Below are positions 1-8,800 of a stretch of 36,260 bases of DNA, piece after piece (within the stretch, counting starts at the first letter, position 1; the number at the start of each line of letters is the position of its first letter). The position numbers and the translations under genes are program-made. The notes under the pieces were generated by a model that was not told the DNA's origin, ran no database searches, and was given only the letters and a program-made list of their open reading frames with translations. Source of the stretch: Candidatus Corynebacterium gallistercoris (lineage in GTDB: Bacteria > Actinomycetota > Actinomycetes > Mycobacteriales > Mycobacteriaceae); the NCBI GenBank assembly GCA_019114175.1, contig DXFZ01000087.1, forward strand, positions 1 through 36,260. The letters are read 5' to 3'.

Positions 1-210
1 CGCGCCGTCGATCTCCACAACTTCCTTGCCCTGGACCTCGCCAAGGGTGTTGAAGGTGGGGCCTTTGCCCTCTGCCGCGTAAGGCACGGTGAGGTCGATG
101 GAGGTGCCCGGGATGGAGGGCATGCCCATCAGGGAGACCAAGGCGATGACGGGCACCGCGCCAATCACGAAGGTACGGTTGCGAAGATTCCAAAAACTCA
201 CCCTGAACAC
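1..210 (-). CDS. PDZ-domain, Lon-like membrane protease (YlbL/Rv3194c type), N-terminal part
   Basis: The first 70 codons run off the left edge of the window. The protein starts with a short basic stretch (RVSFWNLRNR), then one hydrophobic segment at about residues 13-30 (FVIGAVPVIALVSLMGM), then the family-typical LTVPYAAEGKGPTFNTLG. This is how actinobacterial PDZ plus Lon-protease-like membrane proteins begin; the PDZ and protease parts would lie outside the window. The N terminus is probably inside and the rest outside the membrane. GTG at 210 is taken as start; an in-frame GTG at 201 is an alternative, and neither has a strong Shine-Dalgarno. It diverges from the metalloprotease gene at 311, the same arrangement as Rv3194c and Rv3195. 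Family assignment is good; function is inferred from the family. Confidence 0.8.
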   Translation of the reverse strand, partial: MFRVSFWNLRNRTFVIGAVPVIALVSLMGMPSIPGTSIDLTVPYAAEGKGPTFNTLGEVQGKEVVEIDGA

Positions 211-298
211 CTTACCTGCTCACCTGGACAATCCTTTGTTCGCTGACAGCACACAGAAAGCAGCGAGAAGGTAGTGCCAGTGCACGGCGCAATCTAGG

Positions 299-304
299 TA
301 CGGT
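299..304 (+). promoter_or_regulatory. candidate -10 element of a leaderless promoter
   Basis: TACGGT fits the actinobacterial TANNNT -10 pattern and ends six bases before the ATG at 311. There is no Shine-Dalgarno close to that ATG, so a leaderless transcript is plausible. I see no convincing -35. The 211-310 gap also has to hold the promoter of the divergent gene at 210, which I could not place. Confidence 0.3.
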
Positions 305-310
305 AGTGGC

Positions 311-1747
311 ATGAGTAATTTTGGCTTCGGCTCCAATCCTTCGGATGATGACTCCGACGATGATCGTCGGGGCGAGAACAACAATCCTTTCGGCTTCTTC
401 TTCGGCGGCCCCGGCATGGGCGGTGCCGGCAATGGTGGCAGATCCCAGTTCGGCGGCCAATTCGGTGCCGGGAACTTAGGCGATATCCTCAACCAGTTCG
501 GCGCCATGCTCAGCGGCTTCGGCACGGACATGAACAGCCCCGAATCCAAAGGCCCGGTGAACTACTCCACGGTGGATCGCATCGCCCGGCAGCAATCCGC
601 CCAGGCCCCCACCCCGAAGGGGCAGGATTCCCAGGCCGTGGCGGAATCCGTGCGCTTGGCGGAGCTGTGGCTTGATGAGGCGACGGAACTCCCAGCGGGC
701 GCGACCAGCTCCGTGGCCTTTGGCCCCAGTCAGTGGCTGGACGAAACCCTGCCCACGTGGAAGCGGGTACTCACGCCCCTAGCAGACAAGCTGGGCGATG
801 CAGCCCTCACGGGAATCCCTGAGGAGATCCGCGGCCAGTTGGGCCCCATGGCTGGCATGCTCAAGCAGATCAACGCGATGAACTTCAGCATGCAGCTGGG
901 CCACACCCTCGGCGATATGGCGGGCTCCGTGGTGCTCTCCACCCAGTGGGGAGTTCCGCTGGCCAAGGGCACCACGGCAGCCGTGGCCACGGGCCACTTG
1001 GAGGACATCGCCAAGAAGCTCGGGTGTGACAAGCGGGAAGCACTCATTTACCTCTGCGCCCGCGAGGCCGCTCACCACCGCCTCTTCCAGCACGTCCCGT
1101 GGCTCGTGGAGCGGCTGATCTTGGACGTGGAGGAATTCGCTGCGGGGCTGACATTGGATGACTCGGCCATCCAGGAAGCCATGGGACAGATCACCCCAGA
1201 GACGCTCAATGACCCCGCCAAGATGCAGGAAGCCATGGAGGCCATGCAAAACGAAGACCTCCAGCCGAAGGTCGTCAGCGCCAACGCCCACGCCCGCGAA
1301 CGCCTGGAAACCAGCCTGTCGCTGGTGGAGGGCTGGGTGGACTACGTTGTCGGTTCCGCCCTCGATTCCCGGATGCCGCAGGCAGCCATGATCAACGCCG
1401 CCTGGTCTTCCTTCCGCAATAACGGCTCCCCCGCCATGGATGCCCTCACCGAGGCCGTGGGCATCAGCTTCACCGCGCCAAAGGCGGATGAGGCCGCGGA
1501 CCTCTGGCGTAAGCTCAACGACGCAGTCGGGCAACAGCGCCGCGATGGCATCTGGGATCACGCGGACTTCCTGCCGGTGGCGGAAGACCTCGACAACCCA
1601 GCGGGCTTCATCTCCAGCATCACCTTCGATGAGGAGGGAATGGAAGACTTCAACCCCATCAGCGAGATCGAAAAGCTGGAGCGGGAACTCAACAAGAATA
1701 AGGATCAGGAATCCCCTGATGATGAAGGGGAGGATCGCTCACAGTGA
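311..1747 (+). CDS. zinc-dependent metalloprotease-like protein, DUF2342/TIGR03624 family
   Basis: A 478-residue protein matching the actinobacterial DUF2342 family (Rv3195 type). The N terminus (about residues 1-70) is low complexity: an acidic DDDSDDD patch followed by Gly/Phe/Asn-rich sequence. The conserved core includes MQLGHTLGDMAGSV near residue 200 and AREAAHHRLFQHVPWL at 250-265, where H255, H256 and H261 are the likely metal ligands of the family signature. The end is very acidic (about 455-478). There is no signal peptide, so it is probably cytoplasmic. Its last four bases overlap the start of the E1-like gene at 1744, so the two are translationally coupled. Proteolytic activity is a family-level annotation; no substrate can be read from the sequence. 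Confidence 0.85.
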   Translation: MSNFGFGSNPSDDDSDDDRRGENNNPFGFFFGGPGMGGAGNGGRSQFGGQFGAGNLGDILNQFGAMLSGFGTDMNSPESKGPVNYSTVDRIARQQSAQAPTPKGQDSQAVAESVRLAELWLDEATELPAGATSSVAFGPSQWLDETLPTWKRVLTPLADKLGDAALTGIPEEIRGQLGPMAGMLKQINAMNFSMQLGHTLGDMAGSVVLSTQWGVPLAKGTTAAVATGHLEDIAKKLGCDKREALIYLCAREAAHHRLFQHVPWLVERLILDVEEFAAGLTLDDSAIQEAMGQITPETLNDPAKMQEAMEAMQNEDLQPKVVSANAHARERLETSLSLVEGWVDYVVGSALDSRMPQAAMINAAWSSFRNNGSPAMDALTEAVGISFTAPKADEAADLWRKLNDAVGQQRRDGIWDHADFLPVAEDLDNPAGFISSITFDEEGMEDFNPISEIEKLERELNKNKDQESPDDEGEDRSQ

Positions 1748-2577
1748 TCGTTGTATCAGCGGGCACAGTCATTCTGGCCCGCCCAGGGGTGGGGATACAA
1801 TTCGGGATCATTCCAGCGCAGGCAGTAGTTCTTCCGCTGCCGCGCAGGGTTAACGCGGGTAGTGTGCTGCGCGCATTCGAAGCCGCGCGTACACCCGTGA
1901 CGCACGCCAACCTCAACTCACGTCTGATGCGGTGTGGGATGGAGGCGGTGGTGGCGTCGAACATAATAGAAGAACTGCTCCGCGCAGGTATTCTGCACCA
2001 CAGCCCCACGCACCAACCCATCACCGTGCTGCGTACGGGGCACGCAGCCGAGGCACTCTGCGAGGAGCTTTCCCGCCTCACAATCCCGGCGGCGCTGCGC
2101 AACCGGCCGCGAGGGACGCGAGACGAAGTGACGGTGATGACCAGCGGGCTGTTCCCCACAACAGACCTGCACCTTGAGCTCATGGAGCAGCGCGCCATCC
2201 ACCTGCCGGCCGGGATCATTGGAGGGCGCGTCACCATCGGGCCGCTCATGTACCCCGGACACACGGCCTGCTTCACCTGCATCGATAGCCACTACGAGGC
2301 CGAAGATGCGGCGTGGAAAGCCATTCGCATGCAGGCTACCGCCAAACCGGAGGCGGGTGACGAATCCTCCACCGCACAGCTGGCCCACACGCTAGCCCGT
2401 GTCATCCACACCCACCTCGTGGGCTGGATCACGGACGGGTGCGACCCTCAGGCCATTCCGCAGTGGCTGGGGGCGCGAGTCACCGTGGACCCACTGGAAG
2501 GAGTGACCCGCCGGCAGACATTCGCCCCCGCCCCTGGGTGCCCCAGCTGCGCGTTGGCGGCGCTGGCGCAGGCGTAA
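1744..2577 (+). CDS. ThiF/E1-like protein related to TOMM cyclodehydratase partner domains
   Basis: A 277-residue protein starting at GTG 1744, inside the stop of the preceding gene (GTGA overlap). Residues 160-190 (GGRVTIGPLMYPGHTACFTC and following acidic IDSHYEAEDAAW) resemble the zinc-binding half of ThiF/MoeB-type and azoline-peptide cyclodehydratase partner proteins. Two CxxC pairs, C176/C179 and C266/C269, would form the structural zinc site. The N-terminal third contains a region resembling a winged helix (about 40-90). I see no GxGxxG nucleotide loop, so it may not adenylate anything. It corresponds by position to Rv3196. Coupling to the metalloprotease suggests joint action on a peptide or protein, but no precursor peptide gene is visible nearby. 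Confidence 0.6.
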   Translation: MIVVSAGTVILARPGVGIQFGIIPAQAVVLPLPRRVNAGSVLRAFEAARTPVTHANLNSRLMRCGMEAVVASNIIEELLRAGILHHSPTHQPITVLRTGHAAEALCEELSRLTIPAALRNRPRGTRDEVTVMTSGLFPTTDLHLELMEQRAIHLPAGIIGGRVTIGPLMYPGHTACFTCIDSHYEAEDAAWKAIRMQATAKPEAGDESSTAQLAHTLARVIHTHLVGWITDGCDPQAIPQWLGARVTVDPLEGVTRRQTFAPAPGCPSCALAALAQA

Positions 2578-2593
2578 AGGTCAGGCAAGTGGA

Positions 2594-4687
2594 TCAGGCG
2601 TAGTTGGTGGTGATGGCGAGGACATCCTCTCCGTAACTTTCCACCTTCACCGGCCCGATGCCTGGGATCGCCAACAACTGCTGGGCGGACGTGGGGAGGG
2701 TCTCCGCGATGGCCAGCAAGGTGGCATCCGTAAACACCACGTAGGGAGGCACGCCCGCGGACTTGGCAGTCGCCGTGCGCCAAGCCCGCAAATCCTGCAG
2801 CAGCACATGGTCCGTTTCCGGAGCGTGCTCCCCACACCGGCCGAGGATCTTCAGCTCCGGGCTGCCCAAGCGTGCGCCACACACCTTGCAGGCGTTCTTC
2901 GGAGCACCTGAGGCGCCGGCGCGGCCGGCGCGGCCTGCTCTACCGCCACCGGGCGCACCGTCCGGCAGGGGATCCTCGCCGGGAACGAGGCCATCCAAGA
3001 AGCGCGTGCGCTTCCGGTTCGGCTTCCCGCCCTCCTGGCGGGCCTGTGGCCAAGACAAGTACAGATGCTCCCGAGCGCGGGTAATGCCCACGTAGAACAG
3101 GCGGCGCTCCTCCTCCACCGCGTCCTCGGCCCCCGCGCCCTTCAGCGCGTAGCGGATGGGGAGCGAACCTTCGGCCAACCCGGTGAGAAACACCGCGTCC
3201 CACTCCAAGCCCTTCGCCGCGTGGATCGTGGCAAGCGTCACGCCCTGCACCTTCGGCGGGTTCTTAGAATCCACCCGCTCCTTGATGAGCCCCATGATGG
3301 ACCGCAAGGACAGCTCCGGGTTCGCGGCGGCGATGTCCTTGACCAAATCAAGCAAGGCTTTCAGGGACTGCCAGCGCGCCCTTTCCTTGGCACCCGTGGG
3401 CTCTGTGGCGGTCAACCCCACCGGCACCAGCGCGGCTCCCACAGCAGCGACGACCGACTCAGCATCTGGGTCATACCGCTGCGCGGCCCTCGCCAGCGCG
3501 GCGAGCCCCTCCCGAACCTCTGGGCGGCGGAAGAAACCCTCCCCGCCCTTGACCTGGTAGCCAATGCCTTCCTGCTCAAGGGCGTACTCCACCGGCGCGG
3601 AATCCGCGTTGCTGCGGTACAGCACGGCAATTTCCGCCGGTTCCACCCCATCGGCGATGAGTTTCTTAATGTGCGCCGCCACGCGCCGGGCCTCATCCAT
3701 CTCATCTGCGCACTGTTCGAAGTGCGGCGCAGGCCCCGCGGGGCGCTGGCCCTCCAGCTCCAGCCGAGTACCTGCGACGCGGCCCTTGGCCTTGCCAATC
3801 ACCTTGTTCGCAAGATCGACCACCTGCGGTGTGGAGCGATAATCACGGTGCAGGCGCACCGTAGTGGCTTCCGGGAAGCGGGTGGAGAAATCCAGCAGAT
3901 AATCCGGGGTTGCGCCATTGAAGCTATAAATAGTCTGGTTGGCATCACCCACCACCGTGAGGTCATCCCGGTCCCCCAGCCACGCATCCAGCAGGCGCTG
4001 CTGCAAGGGGGTCACGTCTTGATACTCGTCCACCACGAAGGTGCGGTAGCGGGAGCGGAACTCATCGGCAATGCCTTGGTTGTTCTCCAGCGCTGCTGCC
4101 ATGTGAAGCAGGAGATCATCGAAGTCGAGGAGGATGCCCTCCGGGGAGTTCTTCAGCCGCTCATAGCCGCGGAAGATCTCCACGAACTTCTGCGGATCCA
4201 CGGGGCAGTCACGCCGCTGCGGCACCACGTGCGCCGGGTAGTCCTGCGCGCTAATCAGGGAGGACTTCGCCCATTCGATCTCCCCAATGAGGTCCGCCAC
4301 CATGGACTTCCCCGCTTCCACGCCGAGGTTACGGGCCGCACGCGCCACCAGCGCATACTTATTGTCCAGCAGCTTCCACTCAATGTCCCCCGCATAGGCG
4401 CGCCAAAAGTAGGCCAGTTGGCGACGGGCCGCGGCGTGGAACGTCTTGGCCTGCACCTTGGGGATATTCATCAGCATGAGGCGCTCACGCAGCTCCGCGG
4501 CGGCGCGGGCGGTGAACGTCACCGCCAGCACATGGTCCGGGTTGACGAAACCGCCATCGACGAGGTGTGCGATGCGGTGCGTGATTGTGCGGGTCTTACC
4601 CGTGCCTGCGCCGGCGATGATGCACACCGGCCCCCGCGGTGCGGTGGCGGCACGGCGTTGCTCTGGGTCTAGCTTCGCTTCCAGCAC
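2594..4687 (-). CDS. uvrD2: ATP-dependent DNA helicase UvrD2 (SF1A, HRDC domain)
   Basis: A 697-residue SF1A helicase. Walker A is AGAGTGKT (25-32), Walker B is VVDEYQD (218-224), followed by GDANQTIYSFNGA (248-259), RDYRST (281-286), TIHAAKGLEWD (488-498) and VGITRARE (533-540). A Gly/Arg/Ala linker (GRAGRAGRAG) leads to a metal-binding knuckle C600-x2-C603-x14-C618-x2-H621 and a C-terminal HRDC-type domain (about 624-695, IPGIGPVKVESYG). This architecture is specific to actinobacterial UvrD2. The GTG start at 4687 follows the K+ channel stop by six bases, so it is probably the last gene of the adnAB operon. The knuckle reads C-C-C-H where I recall four cysteines in mycobacteria. It converges with the E1-like gene, 16 bases away, with no clear terminator between them. 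Confidence 0.93.
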   Translation of the reverse strand: MLEAKLDPEQRRAATAPRGPVCIIAGAGTGKTRTITHRIAHLVDGGFVNPDHVLAVTFTARAAAELRERLMLMNIPKVQAKTFHAAARRQLAYFWRAYAGDIEWKLLDNKYALVARAARNLGVEAGKSMVADLIGEIEWAKSSLISAQDYPAHVVPQRRDCPVDPQKFVEIFRGYERLKNSPEGILLDFDDLLLHMAAALENNQGIADEFRSRYRTFVVDEYQDVTPLQQRLLDAWLGDRDDLTVVGDANQTIYSFNGATPDYLLDFSTRFPEATTVRLHRDYRSTPQVVDLANKVIGKAKGRVAGTRLELEGQRPAGPAPHFEQCADEMDEARRVAAHIKKLIADGVEPAEIAVLYRSNADSAPVEYALEQEGIGYQVKGGEGFFRRPEVREGLAALARAAQRYDPDAESVVAAVGAALVPVGLTATEPTGAKERARWQSLKALLDLVKDIAAANPELSLRSIMGLIKERVDSKNPPKVQGVTLATIHAAKGLEWDAVFLTGLAEGSLPIRYALKGAGAEDAVEEERRLFYVGITRAREHLYLSWPQARQEGGKPNRKRTRFLDGLVPGEDPLPDGAPGGGRAGRAGRAGASGAPKNACKVCGARLGSPELKILGRCGEHAPETDHVLLQDLRAWRTATAKSAGVPPYVVFTDATLLAIAETLPTSAQQLLAIPGIGPVKVESYGEDVLAITTNYA

Positions 4688-4693
4688 GGCGGC

Positions 4694-5770
4694 TTAGGTG
4701 ATGATTTCTTCTGGGCCGGTATTGGAACGGACGTAGAGGATGCGGTCCCCCGGCTCAATCGTTTCCGCCTCGGAGGAATCAATGCGGTACAGCTCACCGG
4801 ACCGAACCACGCCCAACACCACGTCCTCCAGCACGCGGGGGTTGCCGCCCACCTCTTCTTCCAGCACCAAACGCTCCGCAATGGAGAAGCCCTCATCCGG
4901 GCTCAAGAGGTCTTCCATCATCTCCGTCACAGACGGGGTGACGGTAGCCAGGCCCATGAGGCGGCCGGCGGTCTCCGAGGAAATCACCACGGAATCCGCG
5001 CCAGACTGGCGCAGGAGGTGGGAGTTATCGGACTCGCGGACGCTGGCCACGATTGTCGCCGACGGGGCAATCTCGCGCACAGACAGGGTCACCAACACGG
5101 CGGTGTCATCCTGGTTCGGCGCCACCACCACCGCGCGGGCGCGGTTGACGCCCGCCAGCTTCAGCACGTCCGAGCGTGTGGCCGTGCCATGCACCGTCAC
5201 CAAACCCTTTGCGGAGGCCTGGTCCAGGACCTCCCGGTCAGTATCGATGACCACGATCTGCGATGGGGACACGCCATCGGCGAGTAGTGCGGTGATGGCC
5301 GAACGGCCCTTCGTGCCGTAGCCGATCACGATGGTGTGGTTACGCATGGTCTTCCTCCAACGGCGGATGAGCAGGGTCTTGCGGGATTCTTCCGTGAGCA
5401 CCGAGAGGGTGGTACCCACCAACAGGATCAGGAACAGCACACGGGCCGGGGTGATGACCACCACGTTGATCAGCTTCGCGTGCTGCGTGACGGGGGCAAT
5501 GTCACCATAGCCCGTGGTGGACAGAGACACCGCGGCGTAGTAGATGGCATCCAGCAGCGTATTCATGTCCGAATAGCCATCTTTATCCACATACGCCACC
5601 AAGGCGATGATGAACATGAGGAAGAAGGCATAGATCATCCTGCGGATGATCAACCACCACGGGCTCTGCGCAGTGGAATCCGGTATCTGCACAATGTTCA
5701 GCAGCGCGTGCGGTGGAAGTTCATCCACCTCATCGTCCGCGCGGAAACGATCGCGCAACCTATCCCGCAT
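4694..5770 (-). CDS. cglK: two-TM potassium channel with RCK domain (CglK-like)
   Basis: A 358-residue K+ channel: first TM about 42-60, pore helix and selectivity filter TTGYGD (85-90), second TM about 100-123, then a cytosolic RCK module. The RCK part begins at residue 144 with TIVIGYGTKGRSA (Rossmann GxGxxG-type loop 150-155), acidic VIDTD at the end of beta-2, and an RCK-C/TrkA-C-like half from about 285. C. glutamicum CglK has this architecture and supports pH homeostasis. It sits between adnB (40 bases upstream) and uvrD2 (6 bases downstream). M142, at the TM/RCK border, has its own excellent ribosome-binding site, so a free RCK domain is probably also made. The gene symbol rests on architecture and synteny. 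Confidence 0.88.
   Translation of the reverse strand: MRDRLRDRFRADDEVDELPPHALLNIVQIPDSTAQSPWWLIIRRMIYAFFLMFIIALVAYVDKDGYSDMNTLLDAIYYAAVSLSTTGYGDIAPVTQHAKLINVVVITPARVLFLILLVGTTLSVLTEESRKTLLIRRWRKTMRNHTIVIGYGTKGRSAITALLADGVSPSQIVVIDTDREVLDQASAKGLVTVHGTATRSDVLKLAGVNRARAVVVAPNQDDTAVLVTLSVREIAPSATIVASVRESDNSHLLRQSGADSVVISSETAGRLMGLATVTPSVTEMMEDLLSPDEGFSIAERLVLEEEVGGNPRVLEDVVLGVVRSGELYRIDSSEAETIEPGDRILYVRSNTGPEEIIT
5345..5358 (-). promoter_or_regulatory. internal ribosome-binding site and ATG for a free RCK domain
   Basis: On the minus strand GGAGG (5358-5354) is followed by six bases and then ATG (5347-5345), codon 142 of the K+ channel. The predicted product begins MRNHTIVIGYGTKG, exactly the RCK domain boundary. 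This is a better translation signal than most gene starts in the window. Confidence 0.7.
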
Positions 5771-5810
5771 GATGTGTCAGTCCTCTTCTTTGTTCAGCAC
5801 TACTTGGCCG

Positions 5811-8800
5811 CTATCGCTGTGGATCAACATTCCACAGCTGATCCAATTCCTCAGCTGTAGGTAGTGTACGCGGTTCAAACGTCTCGTTAAACGCAACGTA
5901 GTGGAACGCCGCCCGGACATTATCCACCGGCACCTCAACCCCCAGCTTCTGGGACAGCACCTTCGCCCACGCCAGCCGGTACACCGCCAGCTGCATCTCC
6001 GCGGCCTTCATCTCCTGGCCCACGGGCTTCTTGCCCGTCTTCCAGTCCACAATCATCCACCCTTCGGTCGGGCCAGAAGAGAAGTGGAAGACCGCGTCAA
6101 TGCGCCCCTCAAACACGTGGTTGCCCAGCACCACCGAATAGGCGCCCTCCACGCTGGCTGGTTGCCGGTCCGCCCACTCAGACTCCAAGAAGGCAGCCTT
6201 GAGCCTCTCTAGCTGGGGGTCGTCATACGTGGCGTCCGCCGCGCCCGGCAGCTGGTCCTCATCCAACAGGCTCACCTGGTTATACCGGTCCTCCAACCAG
6301 TTGTGGAAGGCTGTGCCGCGCTTGGCGAAGGGCTTTGGCTGCAGGGGCACGGGGCGGCGCTTGCGGCGGGCGTACTCCGCAGCATCGCGGCGCACGGCCA
6401 CGGCCTCCGTGGCCGTCATGCGGACATCCATGGGAACGGTCACGTGTGCCTTCGCCTGATCCTGGAATTCGCCAATGAGAAGCTCCGTTTCCACATCCCA
6501 AGAATGAGCCTGAGTTCCGGGGTCGGCCGGGGAGGCGGAGGTGGCGTCGCCCCCAAAAACAGCATCACCAGAGGCCATGTAGTGGCGCACCATGTCCGCG
6601 CCCTCCTGGCTGCCGGGATCGCCAGCAACAGGGGAGGCAGCCGGCCACGTGGCGCGGATCGGCTCTGCCTTTTCCGCGTTCTTCCGCGCTTCCTCCGCCT
6701 CCATGCGCAGGCGATTGACTTCCACAGGCGGGAGCATGAGCACCGTTTCTCGGGGTGGCTCATCCTCGGATTTGTAGGCGTTGTCGCCATACACCTTGCC
6801 CAACGGGGACCAGGTGACAATGCCCTCGCCGCCGCGCATGAGCTCCAGATAGTTGCGCAGCAGCACCAGCATCACCGCGGGGTCGCGGCCCTTGACTCCC
6901 TGATCAAACGCCGAGCCGCTGATCAGCAGCACCCGTTCCGTACGTGTGATGGCCACGTAGAACACGCGGTCATCCTCCTTGGCGCGGACCTGGGCTACCT
7001 GCTTCTTGAACTTAGCCACGCTGTTGTTGTGTGCCGCGCGGTTATCCGCATCGGTCGTGTCCAGCACCGGCATGGTGGCGGGCATGGCGGGCCTGGCGGG
7101 CATGGCGGAAGGCCGGTCAGTGCTGCTCGGGGACTCGTTGCCCTGGGCGTCACCGCGCAAGTCCGTGGGCAACACCTGCGCGGCGGTGGCCCACGTGGAC
7201 TCCGCCCGGGCCTCCACCTGGTCACCGAAGTTATTGCGGGAAGCATGGGGCACCGCCACGATGTCCCACTCCAACCCCTTGGCCTTATGCACCGTCAGAA
7301 TCTGCACGGTGTTCTCCCGGCGGATGACCTCCCCCGGCTCCAACCCGTCCTCCTGCTGGTGGGCCGTGCGCAGGTACTCCACCAGCGCGGAAGGCGAGGC
7401 GGACGAGAGCTCAGAAAACTCGCGCACGATGGTGGCAAAGCGGTCCAGGTGGCTGGTGCCGACGCTGGAGTTTTGGTCCTTGTGCCAGCGGGTCAGCACC
7501 TCCGTGCGAACGCCCATCATGTGCTCAATATCGGCCACCAAGTCCGGCAGCGGCTTGGACATGGAGTGGCGGCGCAGATACCCCAGCTCCTGGGAGAGCT
7601 CGCGGATGCGCTGCGCGCCCCAGGCGCTCATCCCCTGGGCCTCGGCATCCGTGAAGTCCGCCAGCGCATCGGCCAGGCCCACGGGCACCTGCGCGTCATC
7701 GGGGATGACCTCCAGAGCCTTGTCCACCAGCTCGGACGGGTAGCCGGTCAAACCCAAGTCCTCGATGCGCTCCGCGCGGCGCTGCAGCCAGCGGTCCATC
7801 TCATTCACGTCATCGTGCGGCTCCGGATAGCCCTGGTCATCATCCGCATGGCCGCGGTTGGCGATCTGCCGGGCGCGGCGGCCCAACACCGCAAGGTCCG
7901 CCGCGCCCAGATTCCACCGCGGCCCCATCAGCAGTCGCAGTAGCGCAGCGTCATCGGAGGGGTCCACCAGGATCCGCAGCGTGGCATAGACATCCGCCAC
8001 CTCGGGGATGTCCAGCAGGCCGGGGCCGGCCGTCATGTCCGCAGGCACGCCCAGCTCTTGGAGCTTGTTGTAGATCGGGATGGCCTGGCGGTTCTTGCGC
8101 ACCAACACTGCGGCGGAAAACGGGTGCACCTGGCTGGGGTCTATGGCCATCTCCAGCTGGCGCTGGTACTCCTGCCAATGGTCCGCCAGCTTCTGGGCCA
8201 ACCACTGGACTTCCTGTTGTTCCTCATCGAAGAACGCCAGCGATACATCACCGTCCGGCGCATCCGGCCGCGGCTCCAGCGGCTCCACTAGGCGGCCGGT
8301 GTCCATGGACCATCCGGAGACCTCGTTGGCTAGGTCAAGCACCACGGATGGGTTTCTCCAACTGGTGGTCAGCTGTAGCTTTTCTGCAGGCATGCCCGCG
8401 GCTGTGGGGAAGTCCGTGCGGAAGTTTTCCAGGTTGGAGGCCGTGGCGCCACGGAACATGTAAATGGACTGCATGGGATCTCCCACTGCGGTGACGGAGA
8501 GCCCATCATCTTGCCCGCTGCCGTACAGCCCGCGCAGCAACACCCGCTGCGCATGCCCGGTGTCCTGGTACTCATCCAGCAGCACTACCCGGAAGCGGCG
8601 GCGCTGCTCCTGCCCCACCTGCGGATGGGCTTGGACTAGCTGCGCCGCCATGGACATCTGCTGGCCGAATGTCTGCAGGTTCTTCTCCTGCAAAGTCCTC
8701 CGGTAAGCCTTCACCAAGTCCAGCAGGTCAAGGCGGCTCAGTTGGGCCGTGAGGAATACCCTGTTGTCCTTGCTCATCCCATCGCCCGAACGGACCCGGG

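Noticed and set aside
2578..2593. Terminator between the E1-like gene and uvrD2
   Set aside because: The 16-base gap holds no hairpin or T-run.
3065..4672. 535-codon plus-strand open frame opposite uvrD2
   Set aside because: Antisense to conserved helicase motifs; no family resemblance of its own.
7071..7109. Tandem repeat as a CRISPR-like array
   Set aside because: Units are 9 bp without spacers and lie in frame within adnB.
6303..7943. 546-codon plus-strand open frame opposite adnB
   Set aside because: Antisense shadow rich in His, Gly and Arg.
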